Below, piece by piece: positions 9,711-18,160 of a stretch of DNA of 64,000 nucleotides. The notes beneath the pieces were generated by a model. It saw only the letters and a program-made list of their open reading frames with translations. It was not told where the DNA came from and ran no database searches. Source of the DNA: Streptomyces pseudovenezuelae. GTDB lineage: Bacteria; Actinomycetota; Actinomycetes; Streptomycetales; Streptomycetaceae. Each line of letters starts with the position of its first letter. Position 1 is the stretch's first letter. The position numbers and the translations under genes are program-made. The stretch covers positions 300,443 to 364,442 of the forward strand of contig NZ_KQ948148.1 of NCBI RefSeq assembly GCF_001513955.1, read 5' to 3'.

Positions 9711-10502
9711 TTAGAGGCGGCGCCAGCTCCAGGTCGTCGAGGCCTCCAGCGGCTCCAGGGGGGTGACCAGGCGCGGCAGGGTGTTGAGGCCGTTGGGCGG
9801 CCCGGTCTGCGGCTCCACGCAGACGGCGGCCTCCTGCTCGTCGTAGACCACGACCCATTCCTCGCGGCTGGCGACCTTGAGCTCCAGCCGCCCGGGCCAG
9901 GTGAGGGTGACGTCGACGCCGCCGGGCATGCCGAAGCAGTCGTCCCAGGGGCCCGGCTTCGGCTCGACGCGGTTGCCGGTGGGCAGGTGGTCGTCGCCGC
10001 GCTCCTCCTGCCAGGCGGCGGTGAAGTCGAGCCGGACGGGCTCGCCGCCGTCGAGGGTGCGGTTGAACCAGGGGTGCCAGCCGATCTGGGCCGGGAAGGA
10101 GGAGTCGTACGTCTCCACGGACATGGTGAGCGTCAGGGCGTCCGGGGTGAGCGTGGCGACCTGGGTGATGCGCCCGGGGTAGGGCCAGGGCTCGACGAGG
10201 TCGTAGGTGAGGACCGCTTCCCCGGCGCTCGTGCGGGCGATGCTCCAGGCGCCGTCGCGGGCGGTGCCGTGGATGGCGTGCGGCGGGGAGTTGAGCGGCA
10301 TCCGGTGGACCTCGGCGCCGTCGCGGAACCGTCCGTCCCGGATGCGGCCGCACCAGGGGACCATCGGGAAGCAGCCGAAACGGTCGCCCTGGCGCAGGAG
10401 TTGGGCGCCCGCGACCCGAAGTCCCCCGACCCGTCCGCCGTTTGCCGGCTGCAAGGTCACTTCCGCGTCGCCCGCGGTCAGCGTGATGTCTTCTTGGCTC
10501 AC
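9711..10502 (-). CDS. Aldose 1-epimerase (galactose mutarotase) family protein
   Basis: 263 residues from a GTG. Beta-sandwich mutarotase: N-terminal half NGGRVGGLRVAG, then an active-site segment PPHAIHGTARDGAW whose His matches the family acid, a second conserved His in IGWHPWFNR, and near the C-terminus a Glu in VCVEPQTGPPNGLN that fits the catalytic base. It would interconvert sugar anomers; the sugar is unknown. It lies between the SRPBCC gene (24 bases) and pyrE (10 bases), suggesting co-transcription. Confidence 0.9.
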   Translation of the reverse strand: MSQEDITLTAGDAEVTLQPANGGRVGGLRVAGAQLLRQGDRFGCFPMVPWCGRIRDGRFRDGAEVHRMPLNSPPHAIHGTARDGAWSIARTSAGEAVLTYDLVEPWPYPGRITQVATLTPDALTLTMSVETYDSSFPAQIGWHPWFNRTLDGGEPVRLDFTAAWQEERGDDHLPTGNRVEPKPGPWDDCFGMPGGVDVTLTWPGRLELKVASREEWVVVYDEQEAAVCVEPQTGPPNGLNTLPRLVTPLEPLEASTTWSWRRL

Positions 10503-10526
10503 GGGAGGACCCTACTCAACGGCGCC

Positions 10527-11330
10527 TCAACGGCGTTTCCGCAGTGCCCTTCCCACCACGATCGCCGATGCCAGGACCACTGCGGCCGCCGGCGCCGCCC
10601 AGCGCAGGGTCGCGCGCGAGGCCACCGTCTGGGGTGCGGGGACGGGGGCGTAGCGGCCTCTCGGGGGCGCGTGGTCGACCTCCTCCGCGCTGCGGCCGAT
10701 CATCGTGCGGCGGGCGTGGGCCGCCTCGGCCGGCGGACCGGAGGGTTCCGTGAAGTCCTCGACGAGGGGTACCGGCGGCTCCTCGGAAGCCTCCACGGCC
10801 TCCGGCGTCTCCGGCCGCTCCGGCTCTGCCCGCTGTTCCCGCTCTGCCTGCTGTTCCCGCTCTTCCCGCTGCTCCGGCTCCTCCTGCTGCTCCTGCTGCT
10901 CCGGTTCCTCGCGCGCCTCGCCCAGCGCCTCCGCGAAACGGTTCAGCAGGCGTACGACCGCGGAGCCCACCGCGTCCTGGGGGAGCTCCGTGACGCGGCC
11001 GTCGGCCGTGGCCGTGCCGTCGAAGATCACGGTCGTGCCGTCGTCCGCGGCGCGCAGCCGGAGGGTGAGGGCGAGCTTGACCGAACCGGTGCCGCGGGTC
11101 TCGGTGGCGTCGCCCTCGACGGCGTAGGAACCGTCCTCCCGGGCGGAGACGCGGACCGCTCCCCGGTAGGTGATGGAGTGGCTGCCGACCCGCACCTTCA
11201 GGCGCCCGGCGACGGGGTCCGCACCGGCGTCCTGCTGGAGCCCGGGAACCGCCCGGGCCACCCTGACGGGATCCCCCAGGGTCTCCCTCAGCCGCTCGAC
11301 CGGAACCGGAACGAACACCTCATGCTCCAT
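10527..11330 (-). CDS. SRPBCC-fold protein with Glu/Gln-rich linker and C-terminal membrane anchor
   Basis: 267 residues. Residues 1-140 look like the CoxG/START-type SRPBCC fold (MEHEVFVPVPVERLRETLGD, then alternating strands and a final long helix VVRLLNRFAEALGE), which binds hydrophobic ligands. A run of E/Q/R-rich sequence follows, then a Pro-rich stretch and one C-terminal transmembrane helix (APAAAVVLASAIVVGRAL) ending in RKRR, so the domain should face the cytoplasm. CoxG relatives take part in CO dehydrogenase maturation, but no cox genes are here. An upstream in-frame start at 11393 is less likely. Confidence 0.75.
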   Translation of the reverse strand: MEHEVFVPVPVERLRETLGDPVRVARAVPGLQQDAGADPVAGRLKVRVGSHSITYRGAVRVSAREDGSYAVEGDATETRGTGSVKLALTLRLRAADDGTTVIFDGTATADGRVTELPQDAVGSAVVRLLNRFAEALGEAREEPEQQEQQEEPEQREEREQQAEREQRAEPERPETPEAVEASEEPPVPLVEDFTEPSGPPAEAAHARRTMIGRSAEEVDHAPPRGRYAPVPAPQTVASRATLRWAAPAAAVVLASAIVVGRALRKRR

Positions 11331-11412
11331 GGTTGCCGAGCCTACCCAGGGCCGGCGGTCATGCACCCCGGTTGGTGGAAAGTGACCGCGCACTTCCGCC
11401 CGGGGGCGCGGA

Positions 11413-13053
11413 TCAGTAGCGCGGATGCACCAACGTCGAGGCCGCCAGACCCCCGATCCGGGTCGTCTCCGCCGCCCGCTGCTCCGCCCGCAGGGACCGC
11501 TGGGTCAAGGTCGCCGGCCTCGGCCCCCGGGGGTCCAGGCCGAGCACCGGGCGGGCTGTCCGCGAGGCCAGCACGAAGCCCCAGTCGCGGGGGGCGCGGG
11601 AGGCTCCGGCGGTGCGCCCGGGACCGTCGGCGGAGCCGGAGCCGCGGCCCTCGACGCGGTAGGGCGTGGTGCGCAGGCCCGCCGCGCGCAGCGTCGCCTC
11701 CACCGTCCAGAAGACATGAGGGCGGGCGGAGACCGGCCCCGCGTGCACGACGAGACGGCCGCCGGGGGCCAGGTCACGGCGGACGAGGCCGTAGAACTCC
11801 TCCGAGTACAGCTTGGTGCTCGCGGTGATGCCGGGAGCGGGCAGGTCGGCGATCACCACGTCGTACGACGGCACGGGCGCCGGCCCGCGCAGTCGGCGGA
11901 ACGGGTCCGCCGTACTGACGTGGACGCGCGCGTCGCCGTAGGCGTGGTCGTTGAGCCGGGAGAGCGCCGGGTCCCGGCGGGCCAGGTCGACCACCGCGGA
12001 ATCGAGGGCCACGACGTCGACCCGCCGGACACCGGGGTGCCTGAGCACCTCGCGGACGGCGAGTCCGTCGCCGCCGCCGAGGACGAGCACGCGCGCGTGC
12101 GGGCCGTCCATCGCGGGGTGGACGAGGGCCTCGTGGTAGCGGTCCTCGTCGCGGCCGCTGACCCTGAGGCGACCGTCGACGTAGAGGTCGAGGGGCCGGC
12201 CGTCGGTGCCGCCGGTGAGGGCGATCTCCCGGGCGCCGGTCTGCAGGGCGACTCGCACGTCCTTGCCGTAGACCGCCTCCCGCGCGGCCCGCTCGAAGTC
12301 GTCGACGAGAACGGTGGCGGTGGCCAGGACGCCGAGCACGGCGAGATTGGCGACCAGCAGCAGCCAGCGGGCCCGGTGGGTCAGATCGCGGCGGAACAGA
12401 CCGAGGACCAGGGCGCCGCCCGCGATCGCGTTGACCGCGCCGGTGAGCATCGCGCCGGTCAACTGGCCCAGCAGCGGGAGCAGCAGGAACGGGAAGGCCA
12501 GGCCGCCGACCAGTGCGCCGACGTAGTCCGCGGCGAACAGGTCGGCCACCGCGCCGCCCGCGTCCTGGCGGCGGATGCGCTGGATCAGATCCATCAGCAG
12601 GGGGACCTCGGCGCCGATCAGCAGACCGATGGCGAGGGAGAAGGCGACCAGGAGCCAGCGCGGTCCGCTCGCCCACACCCCGCCCCAGCCACCGGTCCAC
12701 GCGAACACGGCGTACAGCGCCATCGCGCTGCACCCGCCGACCAGCGCGAGCAGCGCCTCCAGGGCGCCGAAGGCCACGGCCGCGTGCCGGCGCAGCCGCT
12801 TGGCGGCCAGCGAGCCGATGCCCATCGCGAAGACCATGACGGACAGCACCACGGAGGCCTGGGTGACCGAGTCGCCGGTCAGGTACGAGGCGAGGGCGAC
12901 CAGTTCGAGTTCGTACACCAGTCCGCAGGCCGCGCAGACGAAGACACAGGCGAGGACGAGGAACCGGCCCGTGTCGGGGCGGACGGGCAGCCGCGCGGGC
13001 CCGGCCCAGGGCGGCGGAGCGCCGGGCGGGGCGGGGGCGTGCGGCTCGATCAC
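11413..13053 (-). CDS. speE: Membrane-anchored spermidine synthase (polyamine aminopropyltransferase)
   Basis: 546 residues from a GTG. The first 230 residues hold about seven membrane helices (LVLACVFVCAACGLVYELEL at the start). The C-terminal half is a spermidine-synthase Rossmann domain: ARVLVLGGGDGLAVREVLRH (S-adenosyl binding), VVALDSAVVDLARR, and VVIADLPAPGITASTKLYS where the catalytic Asp lies. Such two-part proteins are annotated as polyamine aminopropyltransferases in streptomycetes; whether they make spermidine or another product is unsettled. DUF2617 follows immediately upstream, a pairing I recall from other Streptomyces. Confidence 0.88.
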   Translation of the reverse strand: MIEPHAPAPPGAPPPWAGPARLPVRPDTGRFLVLACVFVCAACGLVYELELVALASYLTGDSVTQASVVLSVMVFAMGIGSLAAKRLRRHAAVAFGALEALLALVGGCSAMALYAVFAWTGGWGGVWASGPRWLLVAFSLAIGLLIGAEVPLLMDLIQRIRRQDAGGAVADLFAADYVGALVGGLAFPFLLLPLLGQLTGAMLTGAVNAIAGGALVLGLFRRDLTHRARWLLLVANLAVLGVLATATVLVDDFERAAREAVYGKDVRVALQTGAREIALTGGTDGRPLDLYVDGRLRVSGRDEDRYHEALVHPAMDGPHARVLVLGGGDGLAVREVLRHPGVRRVDVVALDSAVVDLARRDPALSRLNDHAYGDARVHVSTADPFRRLRGPAPVPSYDVVIADLPAPGITASTKLYSEEFYGLVRRDLAPGGRLVVHAGPVSARPHVFWTVEATLRAAGLRTTPYRVEGRGSGSADGPGRTAGASRAPRDWGFVLASRTARPVLGLDPRGPRPATLTQRSLRAEQRAAETTRIGGLAASTLVHPRY

Positions 13054-13088
13054 GGTGCGACGTTACGTCACGGCTGTGGCACGCTTCG

Positions 13089-13667
13089 TCACCCACACGT
13101 GTGGAACTGGGAGTGAACCGGGAGAACAGGGGTTTGTGCGACTCGCCCCGCGGTCCCCACCGGGACCCGGACCCCGACGCGCGTCCGCGTGGCCACCAAC
13201 TGCCCGTCCTGCGGATACGCGTGCCAGGTCCGCCAGTGCACCTGCCCCTCGTACCGCTGCGCCAGCAGCGCCGTGAACGCGTGCGGGCTGCCGGGAAAGA
13301 CGCCGGCGAGGCCGTGCGGATGGTCGGACACCAGCGCTAGCAACTCCTGTGCCCGACCAGCGAACTGACCCGGCGACAGCGCCTCGACGCGGGCGGCGAA
13401 CTCGTACTCCCAGTCCCCCACCCGCTTGGCCACGCCCAGCGGCAGCGGCGTACTGCTGCCGGAGATGCACGCCACCGTCTCCGAACAGGTGCCCCGGTCC
13501 TCCTCCAGAAGCACTTGGTGGGACGCGCCGAGGAGTCTCAACTGAAGCTTCGCCCCGGCGATTTCGAGGTCGAGCGTGGCGAGGGCGGGCAGCGGCTCGC
13601 GCCCCAGGGCCCAGGCGAGGTCGGCCGCGCGCGTGTCGGTGTACGAGGTGTTCAGGGTCGTGAGCAT
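13089..13667 (-). CDS. DUF2617 family protein
   Basis: 192 residues, soluble. MLTTLNTSYTDTRAADLAWA at the N-terminus and the acidic beta-rich body match DUF2617, an uncharacterised actinobacterial family. It lies 35 bases upstream of the spermidine-synthase gene on the same strand and is probably co-transcribed with it. No catalytic motif is apparent. Confidence 0.8.
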   Translation of the reverse strand: MLTTLNTSYTDTRAADLAWALGREPLPALATLDLEIAGAKLQLRLLGASHQVLLEEDRGTCSETVACISGSSTPLPLGVAKRVGDWEYEFAARVEALSPGQFAGRAQELLALVSDHPHGLAGVFPGSPHAFTALLAQRYEGQVHWRTWHAYPQDGQLVATRTRVGVRVPVGTAGRVAQTPVLPVHSQFHTCG

Positions 13668-14068
13668 GGATCGGCTCCGCTAGCACGCAAAGAAAGGGTG
13701 GTGTGGGGTTCCGGCGCACCCGGGCGACTGTGGGGGGGGATCGGCCCGGTCAGCCCAGTCGGGAGGTCAGGACGTGTCCGCAGGACGTCCGAGGGGCTGC
13801 GTTGGTGAGTTAGAGGGAATCATGAACGGTGATGCCGTCACAGCGTTTTTACCCAACTTCGTGGGGTTTCCATCCCTGCGTGGGCTCCCCAGCTCATCTG
13901 TTCAACCACGGCGCACGCCACGGCGGCCGTGGTGTGCGCCGGAGCACCGGAGTGAAGATGCGACAAGCGGGGGCGTGCGGCCCGACCCAGGTCCGGCCGC
14001 ACGCCCCCGCTCTCCCCGCTCCCCCGTGCTGGATGCGGTTCCCCCTGCCGGAGCTCAGCTGCCCCGTG
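13668..14068. other. Intergenic region with two hairpins
   Basis: No convincing gene. It should hold the promoter for the DUF2617/speE unit near 13700-13800. A 14-bp stem (13910-13923 with 13927-13940, one wobble) precedes the long perfect hairpin listed separately. The remaining sequence shows nothing recognisable. Confidence 0.5.
13967..14010 (-). terminator. Strong hairpin terminator of the Cys/Gly-rich protein gene
   Basis: Perfect 16-bp inverted repeat GCGGGGGCGTGCGGCC / GGCCGCACGCCCCCGC with a 12-base loop, 58 bases beyond the stop at 14069. Confidence 0.8.
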
Positions 14069-14401
14069 TCAGCTGCCTCCCCCGCATCCGCCCCCGCCGC
14101 CGCAGGACGACCCGCCACCACAGGACGACCCACCACCGCAGGAGTGCCCACCACCGCACGAGTGACCGCCGGAGTGTCCCCCCGAGTGACCGCCGGAGTG
14201 ACTGCCGGAGTCGCCGCTCGACGAACCGCACGCCGAGCCGGCGCCGGTCGCACCGCCGGCCCACCAGCTGTCCCGGCGCCCCCGGTGCCGGTCGACGCGG
14301 ACCGGCTTGCCCAGGCTGACCCGCTGCTTCCTGTTCGCGGCGGACACGAGAGCCCCGACGAACAGGACTGCCAACACCGCCAGGATGATGCCGATGACCA
14401 T
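14069..14401 (-). CDS. Small membrane-anchored protein with a Gly/Ser/His/Cys-rich tail
   Basis: 110 residues; GGAGG seven bases before the ATG supports it as a real gene. One N-terminal helix (MVIGIILAVLAVLFVGALVSA) is followed by a basic stretch (NRKQRVSLGKPVRVDRHRG) and then about 50 residues of repeats of the type SGGHSGGHSCGGG, with ten or so Cys. The tail could bind metal or be a flexible low-complexity segment. Family not recognised. It is the last chromosomal gene before the integrated element. Confidence 0.7.
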   Translation of the reverse strand: MVIGIILAVLAVLFVGALVSAANRKQRVSLGKPVRVDRHRGRRDSWWAGGATGAGSACGSSSGDSGSHSGGHSGGHSGGHSCGGGHSCGGGSSCGGGSSCGGGGGCGGGS

Positions 14402-14499
14402 GGCTCACCCTCCTTCCGTTACCCCCCGAAGCGACCCCCCGTGGGCGCCTCGCCGGTTGCGTGAGCTGGAGATGCCCTTCTGGGTCATGGGTCAAAGCA

Positions 14500-14518
14500 G
14501 AGTTGAGGAACTTCAGAG
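14500..14518 (+). other. Candidate attL core repeat
   Basis: GAGTTGAGGAACTTCAGAG; the copy at 32775-32793 differs at one base. The core AGTT-GAGG-AACT is itself an inverted repeat, as tyrosine-recombinase core sites usually are. It is the outermost repeat pair and lies 45 bases beyond the integrase stop. Confidence 0.55.
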
Positions 14519-14535
14519 GCTTCTCTACGGGCAAC

Positions 14536-14571
14536 GGCCCCTGACCTGCACATAAGGGCAGTTCAGGGGCC
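14536..14571 (-). terminator. Hairpin overlapping the integrase stop codon
   Basis: GGCCCCTGACCTGC pairs with GCAGTTCAGGGGCC (13 of 14) across an 8-base loop; the integrase stop lies within the arm. It is probably the integrase terminator, though in this location it could also take part in attachment-site structure. Confidence 0.55.
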
Positions 14572-15843
14572 GTCCGTGGGTCGCTGGGCCGTCTGTGGGC
14601 CGTGATCTTCCTGAGAGTCGCGCTGGAACACCTTGTCGATGGCCAAGCGAGCACGCTTCCGGCTGTCGGGCATCAAGTGCGCGTACACCCGCAGCGTCAG
14701 CCCCGGGTCGGCATGCCCCATGTACTCGCTGACAGCCTTGATGTTCTCACCCGCGTCCAGCAACGCGGATGCGTAGAAGTGCCGTAGGGCGTGCATGCCG
14801 TGCTCGCGCGCTGAGTCGTACTTGCCGTCATCGTCTGCGTCCGGGATGAGTCCAGCGACCGCGAGAGCAGGCTTCCACTCCTTGCCGTTGAAGTTGCTGC
14901 GCCAGACCATGCCCCCTTGCTCCGCTGTGAAGATCAGACGAGCGGACACCTTCGGGCCCTCCGGTACGTCCCACGGCAACGTGATCTCTACGGGCTTGAA
15001 GGCGTCCATGTGCGCCCGGAGGGCTTCCGCCACGGAGTCGGGCAGGGGCACGTCCCGTTTCTTGCCTCCCTTGGGGAGGGCGAACACTGGGTGCCCTTCC
15101 ACGTGCTTGATCTGCCGGACCACGTGAAGCGTGCGGCCGTCGGTGTCGATGACGTCCTCAGCGAGCCCGAACACCTCGCCCTGGCGCAGGCCACAACCGG
15201 CCCCGACGTTGACCATCGCTCGGTACCGATCCAGAAGGGCCGCGCGGACGGCGAACACCTGGTCGGGCACCCACGGGATGACGGGGTGCGGGTCAGGCTT
15301 GGGGCGCCGAACGGTTCGGGCACCGCACGGATTGCGGGACAACAGCGTGTCGTCGACAGCGGCAGACAGGACCGCTTGGACGTCCGCAAAGATGTTCCGG
15401 GCGTAGGAGGCGCTGACGCCGGGCTTCGCTTCCAGGGCCGCGACAAGCTCCCGGATGTGCTCGGGCCGGAACGTCCCGATCGGCCGGGAACCGAGAACCG
15501 GATAGACATGCAGCCGAAGGCGCCGGCCGAGTTCCTTCCGCGTCATCGGACTCGAAGTCCTGGTGTCCAACCACTTCTCGGCGTACTGCCGGAACGTGAT
15601 CTGCATCGACTTGGGGTCGGTGTACTGACCGCGCGTCATGTCCGTCTCGATGGCACTGAGCCACTTCTCAGCAAGTCGCTTCTGACGGTCGGGGAAGCTC
15701 TTGGACTTCTCGGTGCCGTCGGGGCCGACGTACCGGGCCCGGTAACGGAGTCCAGTGCCGTATCGGTCGCTCTTGACGCGGACGGTCTTGCCGGCGGCGT
15801 TGGTCTCGGTCTTGAACCAGCGGTCTTGGATATGGCCTGCCAT
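14563..15843 (-). CDS. int: Site-specific tyrosine recombinase (integrase)
   Basis: 426 residues. N-terminal arm-binding region, a SAM-like core-binding domain (ITFRQYAEKWLDTRTSS), then the catalytic domain: Arg in GAGCGLRQGEVFGL, the HALRHFYAS box, His in SEYMGHADPGLT and the nucleophile Tyr in LRVYAHLMP. The start MAGHIQDRWFK is typical of AICE integrases. A GTG at 15885 in the same frame has a GGGGAGGG before it, but that sequence is one arm of a perfect hairpin (15874-15900), so the ATG at 15843 is preferred. The 3' end overlaps candidate attachment-site repeats. Confidence 0.93.
   Translation of the reverse strand: MAGHIQDRWFKTETNAAGKTVRVKSDRYGTGLRYRARYVGPDGTEKSKSFPDRQKRLAEKWLSAIETDMTRGQYTDPKSMQITFRQYAEKWLDTRTSSPMTRKELGRRLRLHVYPVLGSRPIGTFRPEHIRELVAALEAKPGVSASYARNIFADVQAVLSAAVDDTLLSRNPCGARTVRRPKPDPHPVIPWVPDQVFAVRAALLDRYRAMVNVGAGCGLRQGEVFGLAEDVIDTDGRTLHVVRQIKHVEGHPVFALPKGGKKRDVPLPDSVAEALRAHMDAFKPVEITLPWDVPEGPKVSARLIFTAEQGGMVWRSNFNGKEWKPALAVAGLIPDADDDGKYDSAREHGMHALRHFYASALLDAGENIKAVSEYMGHADPGLTLRVYAHLMPDSRKRARLAIDKVFQRDSQEDHGPQTAQRPTDGP
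14583..14603 (+). repeat. Left copy of 21-bp perfect direct repeat (candidate integrase arm site)
   Basis: Identical to 32652-32672. It starts GCTGGGCCGTCTGTGG and ends GGCCGT, and lies inside the integrase coding sequence. A related unit GGGCCGTCCGTGGG sits just outside it (14567-14580), giving short direct repeats 19 bases apart, as expected of arm-type integrase binding sites. It could instead be the true crossover core. Confidence 0.6.
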
Positions 15844-15873
15844 GTGGGGCGCGGTCCCTTCTAGGCATGGGGC

Positions 15874-15900
15874 GGGGAGGGCCACGGCGTGGCCCTCCCC
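15874..15900 (-). terminator. Perfect hairpin between excisionase and integrase genes
   Basis: 12-bp arms GGGGAGGGCCAC / GTGGCCCTCCCC with a 3-base loop. It lies 31 bases past the excisionase stop and 30 bases before the integrase start, so it could attenuate read-through into int. Confidence 0.65.
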
Positions 15901-15931
15901 GGGGTGTTGAGTGATGCGCGGTGCGACAGGC

Positions 15932-16183
15932 TCAGGCCGCGTCTTCGAGGGCCGTGCGTTCGGCCTCCCACGCCCTGACCGCGGCGGGGTTGAAGCGGAG
16001 GTAGCGCCCGACGCGGAAGCCGGGCGGGCCGATGCGCTTGCGACGCCACTGGTAGACGGTCTCGACGCTGGGGAGGCTGAACATGGTGACCAGGTCTTCG
16101 GGGGTCAGGTATCGGTCCGGGACGCCGCCGCGCAGGAGAGCGAGCAGGGCGTCAAGCAGGTCTGTCGGGTCTTCGGTGGCCAT
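15932..16183 (-). CDS. xis: Excisionase / AlpA-like helix-turn-helix protein
   Basis: 83 residues. The winged-helix motif LTPEDLVTMFSLPSVETVYQW, followed by RRKRIGPPGFRVGRYLRF, is that of MerR/AlpA-type excisionases found next to AICE integrases. It would bind near the attachment site, favour excision and perhaps regulate int. GAGGAG lies 11 bases before the ATG. The gene precedes int on the same strand, with a hairpin between. Confidence 0.85.
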   Translation of the reverse strand: MATEDPTDLLDALLALLRGGVPDRYLTPEDLVTMFSLPSVETVYQWRRKRIGPPGFRVGRYLRFNPAAVRAWEAERTALEDAA

Positions 16184-16617
16184 GTGTTCGGTGACTCCTC
16201 GGGTCCGTGGCGAGGTCGGTGAGGTGTCCTGCGGTGGTTCGGCTCAGGCGGCGCCAGGAGCCCGCACCTGTCCGAGGTGTGGATTTCTGCGTCATTGCGT
16301 CGCTAGCGTCATTCAGGCCTCTGACCTGTGGGTTTAGGTGACGCTGGGGGCGAGGCCTGCGTCATGGATGCGTCATGCGCAGCGTCATCCGTGACGTTGC
16401 CCGTGACGCAGATGACGCAGGATGACGCGGGCGCGGCCGTCTGCGTCATGCCGGTAGCCGCAGGTCAGGTCCCGTTTTCCGGCCCGCGTGACGCAGATGA
16501 CGCAGCGTCTTCCCTCTTAGGACAAAGAAGGGGGTGTCTGTCGTAGTGCGGTACCGCTCAGAGAGCGAAGAAGGAGCCGCTGCGCGGCACGTCCTTGGGG
16601 CGGCGCGAGCGCCGAAC
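16184..16617. other. Noncoding region holding the candidate replication origin
   Basis: About 430 bases without a credible gene between xis and the replication ATPase. Short open frames here only translate the repeated motif. The iteron array occupies 16288-16504; 16184-16287 should contain the xis promoter. Confidence 0.6.
16288..16504. repeat. Iteron-like array of TGCGTCAT / ATGACGCA (candidate oriV)
   Basis: The 8-mer TGCGTCAT occurs exactly at 16288, 16358, 16369 and 16442, and as its complement ATGACGCA at 16412 and 16497. The core GCGTCA/TGACGC occurs twelve times in 217 bases, including variants AGCGTCAT (16305, 16381), GTGACGCA (16403, 16488), ATGACGCG (16422) and GTGACGCT (16338). 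The array is noncoding and sits beside the replication genes, where AICE and plasmid origins are often found. It could also be an operator array for a regulator. Confidence 0.7.
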
Positions 16618-16664
16618 AGCAAGAGGAGCACCCCCGGGCTGGGCGGGGTGGTGCTCCTCTTGCT
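16618..16664 (-). terminator. Hairpin terminator of the replication operon
   Basis: Perfect 15-bp stem AGCAAGAGGAGCACC / GGTGCTCCTCTTGCT with a 17-base GC-rich loop, 18 bases past the stop at 16683. Confidence 0.85.
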
Positions 16665-16682
16665 TGTCCGCGTGAGCGCGGG

Positions 16683-18158
16683 TCAGGGCATCCGCTGCTG
16701 CTCGTGCGGGGGCGCCGGGGCGGGGCGGGTCATTTCCAGGTAGCGGCCCTGACTGGTGCGGCCGGAGTCGATGAGCACGCCCCGTGCGGCGAGGGTGGGC
16801 TGTAGGCGCTTGAGACGGTCGGAGAGCACCTTGCCCGTGGTCGGCCACCCCTTGGGCAGCGGACGGCAGTCATCGCCGCTGTAGAGGCGCCCGAGGCAGG
16901 ACAGCCACTCGGTAGACGTCATCCGCTGCGCCGTGCCCGGCTCGATGGTCTCGGCGTGCCGGAGGACGGTCTGTGCCAACAGGTCGCCCTCGATGACGTC
17001 GTCGTTGAGGTCGTCGAGCCGGGCCCGGTACGCGGCCAGTGCCCCGAGCCCGGTTGCCGCGTCGAACTGCGCGCACAGGTGCGCGAAGTCGGCCATGCGC
17101 AGGTCGGTGGGAGTCTCCGCCTCCGCTGCACGAACCCTGACCGTGAGATCGAGCAGGGAGCCGAGCACGACGGGCAGAACTTCCTTGTACTCCGCCCACA
17201 GTTCCGCCTCGGTCCGTCGCACGCCGGGCCGCTCCAAGCGCAGCGGGAGGAGCCGTTCGGCGAGGTCGGGGCGGATGACTCCGACGTCGATCCCGGTGAG
17301 CAGCAGCGGGCGGCGGTAGCCAACGCGGAAGACGTCCCCGTCGGTGAACAGGGCCCGCTTGACGCTCTCGGCTCCGGTGACGATGCAGCACATCGCATCC
17401 GAGAGGTCCGGTGACATGTGCGAGAGGTTGTCCAGCGCCGTGACCCAACCGGCCGCCACGGCCGCGATCAGGTTCTCCTCATCCTTCGGGGCCCGGCGCA
17501 GGTCACCGCTCATGCCCTCGATGATCCGGACCAGCATCCGCCCGCCCGTCGACTTCCCCGCGCCCTGGGGGCCGGTGAGGAATGGGGCCGGGACCGGGAC
17601 GGACGGACCGAGACAGCCGATCAGCCACGCGATGGCCAGGCACTCGTTCTCCGCGCCGGCGAAGTTGCACAGCCGCATCAGCAGATCGATGCCCTTGCCG
17701 TTGGTGTCTTTGACGGGCAGAGGGAGTTCCCCGGTGAGCTGGGTGCGCCGCCAGCACACTTCCTGCGGGTCGGGCGTGAGGATGTCCCATCCGGTGGGGT
17801 GGATGCGCACGGACTGCCCGTCATCGCGTCCCAGGTCCAGCCACGTTGCTCCGTCGAATCCGGGGGCGACACGGATGTGCACGGGCTGCACGTCCTCGGA
17901 CAGCGCGAGCGCCTCGATCAGGTCCAACGCCTCTTTCAGGGCCGACCCGTTGAACGCGCCGCGTCCGTCGCGGTAGAGGCCGACCATGAGTTCCTGACGG
18001 TGGCTTCCGGTGGTGCCCTGGGAGCGGATCGGGCGGGCGATGGGCTGTCCGTTGCGCTGCGCGTACACGGTCCCGTCCGGGGTGCGGAAGTACCGGAAAT
18101 GGGCCTGCGCGTAGTCGGTGATGATCTGGCGGGCGGGGTTCTTCTCGTCGTCTGCCAT
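16683..18158 (-). CDS. Replication ATPase, helicase-like (AICE RepPP partner)
   Basis: 491 residues. The N-terminal 130 residues contain HFRYFRTPDGTVYAQRNGQP, seen in proteins that pair with primase-polymerases. A P-loop (FLTGPQGAGKSTGGRML) lies near residue 195, and Walker-B-like acidic residues follow (WVTALDNLSHMSPDLSDA), giving an SF3/D5-like helicase ATPase core. It probably unwinds or loads at the origin next to it. It starts two bases after the primase-polymerase stop, so the two proteins are made together. Confidence 0.75.
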   Translation of the reverse strand: MADDEKNPARQIITDYAQAHFRYFRTPDGTVYAQRNGQPIARPIRSQGTTGSHRQELMVGLYRDGRGAFNGSALKEALDLIEALALSEDVQPVHIRVAPGFDGATWLDLGRDDGQSVRIHPTGWDILTPDPQEVCWRRTQLTGELPLPVKDTNGKGIDLLMRLCNFAGAENECLAIAWLIGCLGPSVPVPAPFLTGPQGAGKSTGGRMLVRIIEGMSGDLRRAPKDEENLIAAVAAGWVTALDNLSHMSPDLSDAMCCIVTGAESVKRALFTDGDVFRVGYRRPLLLTGIDVGVIRPDLAERLLPLRLERPGVRRTEAELWAEYKEVLPVVLGSLLDLTVRVRAAEAETPTDLRMADFAHLCAQFDAATGLGALAAYRARLDDLNDDVIEGDLLAQTVLRHAETIEPGTAQRMTSTEWLSCLGRLYSGDDCRPLPKGWPTTGKVLSDRLKRLQPTLAARGVLIDSGRTSQGRYLEMTRPAPAPPHEQQRMP

Positions 18159-18160
18159 GG

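Noticed and set aside
14000..14560. tRNA gene as AICE target
   Set aside because: I looked for cloverleaf pairing and a GGTTCGA-type arm near both ends and found none.
16328..16546. 72-codon frame through the iteron array
   Set aside because: It only translates the repeated GCGTCA/TGACGC motif and has no ribosome-binding site.
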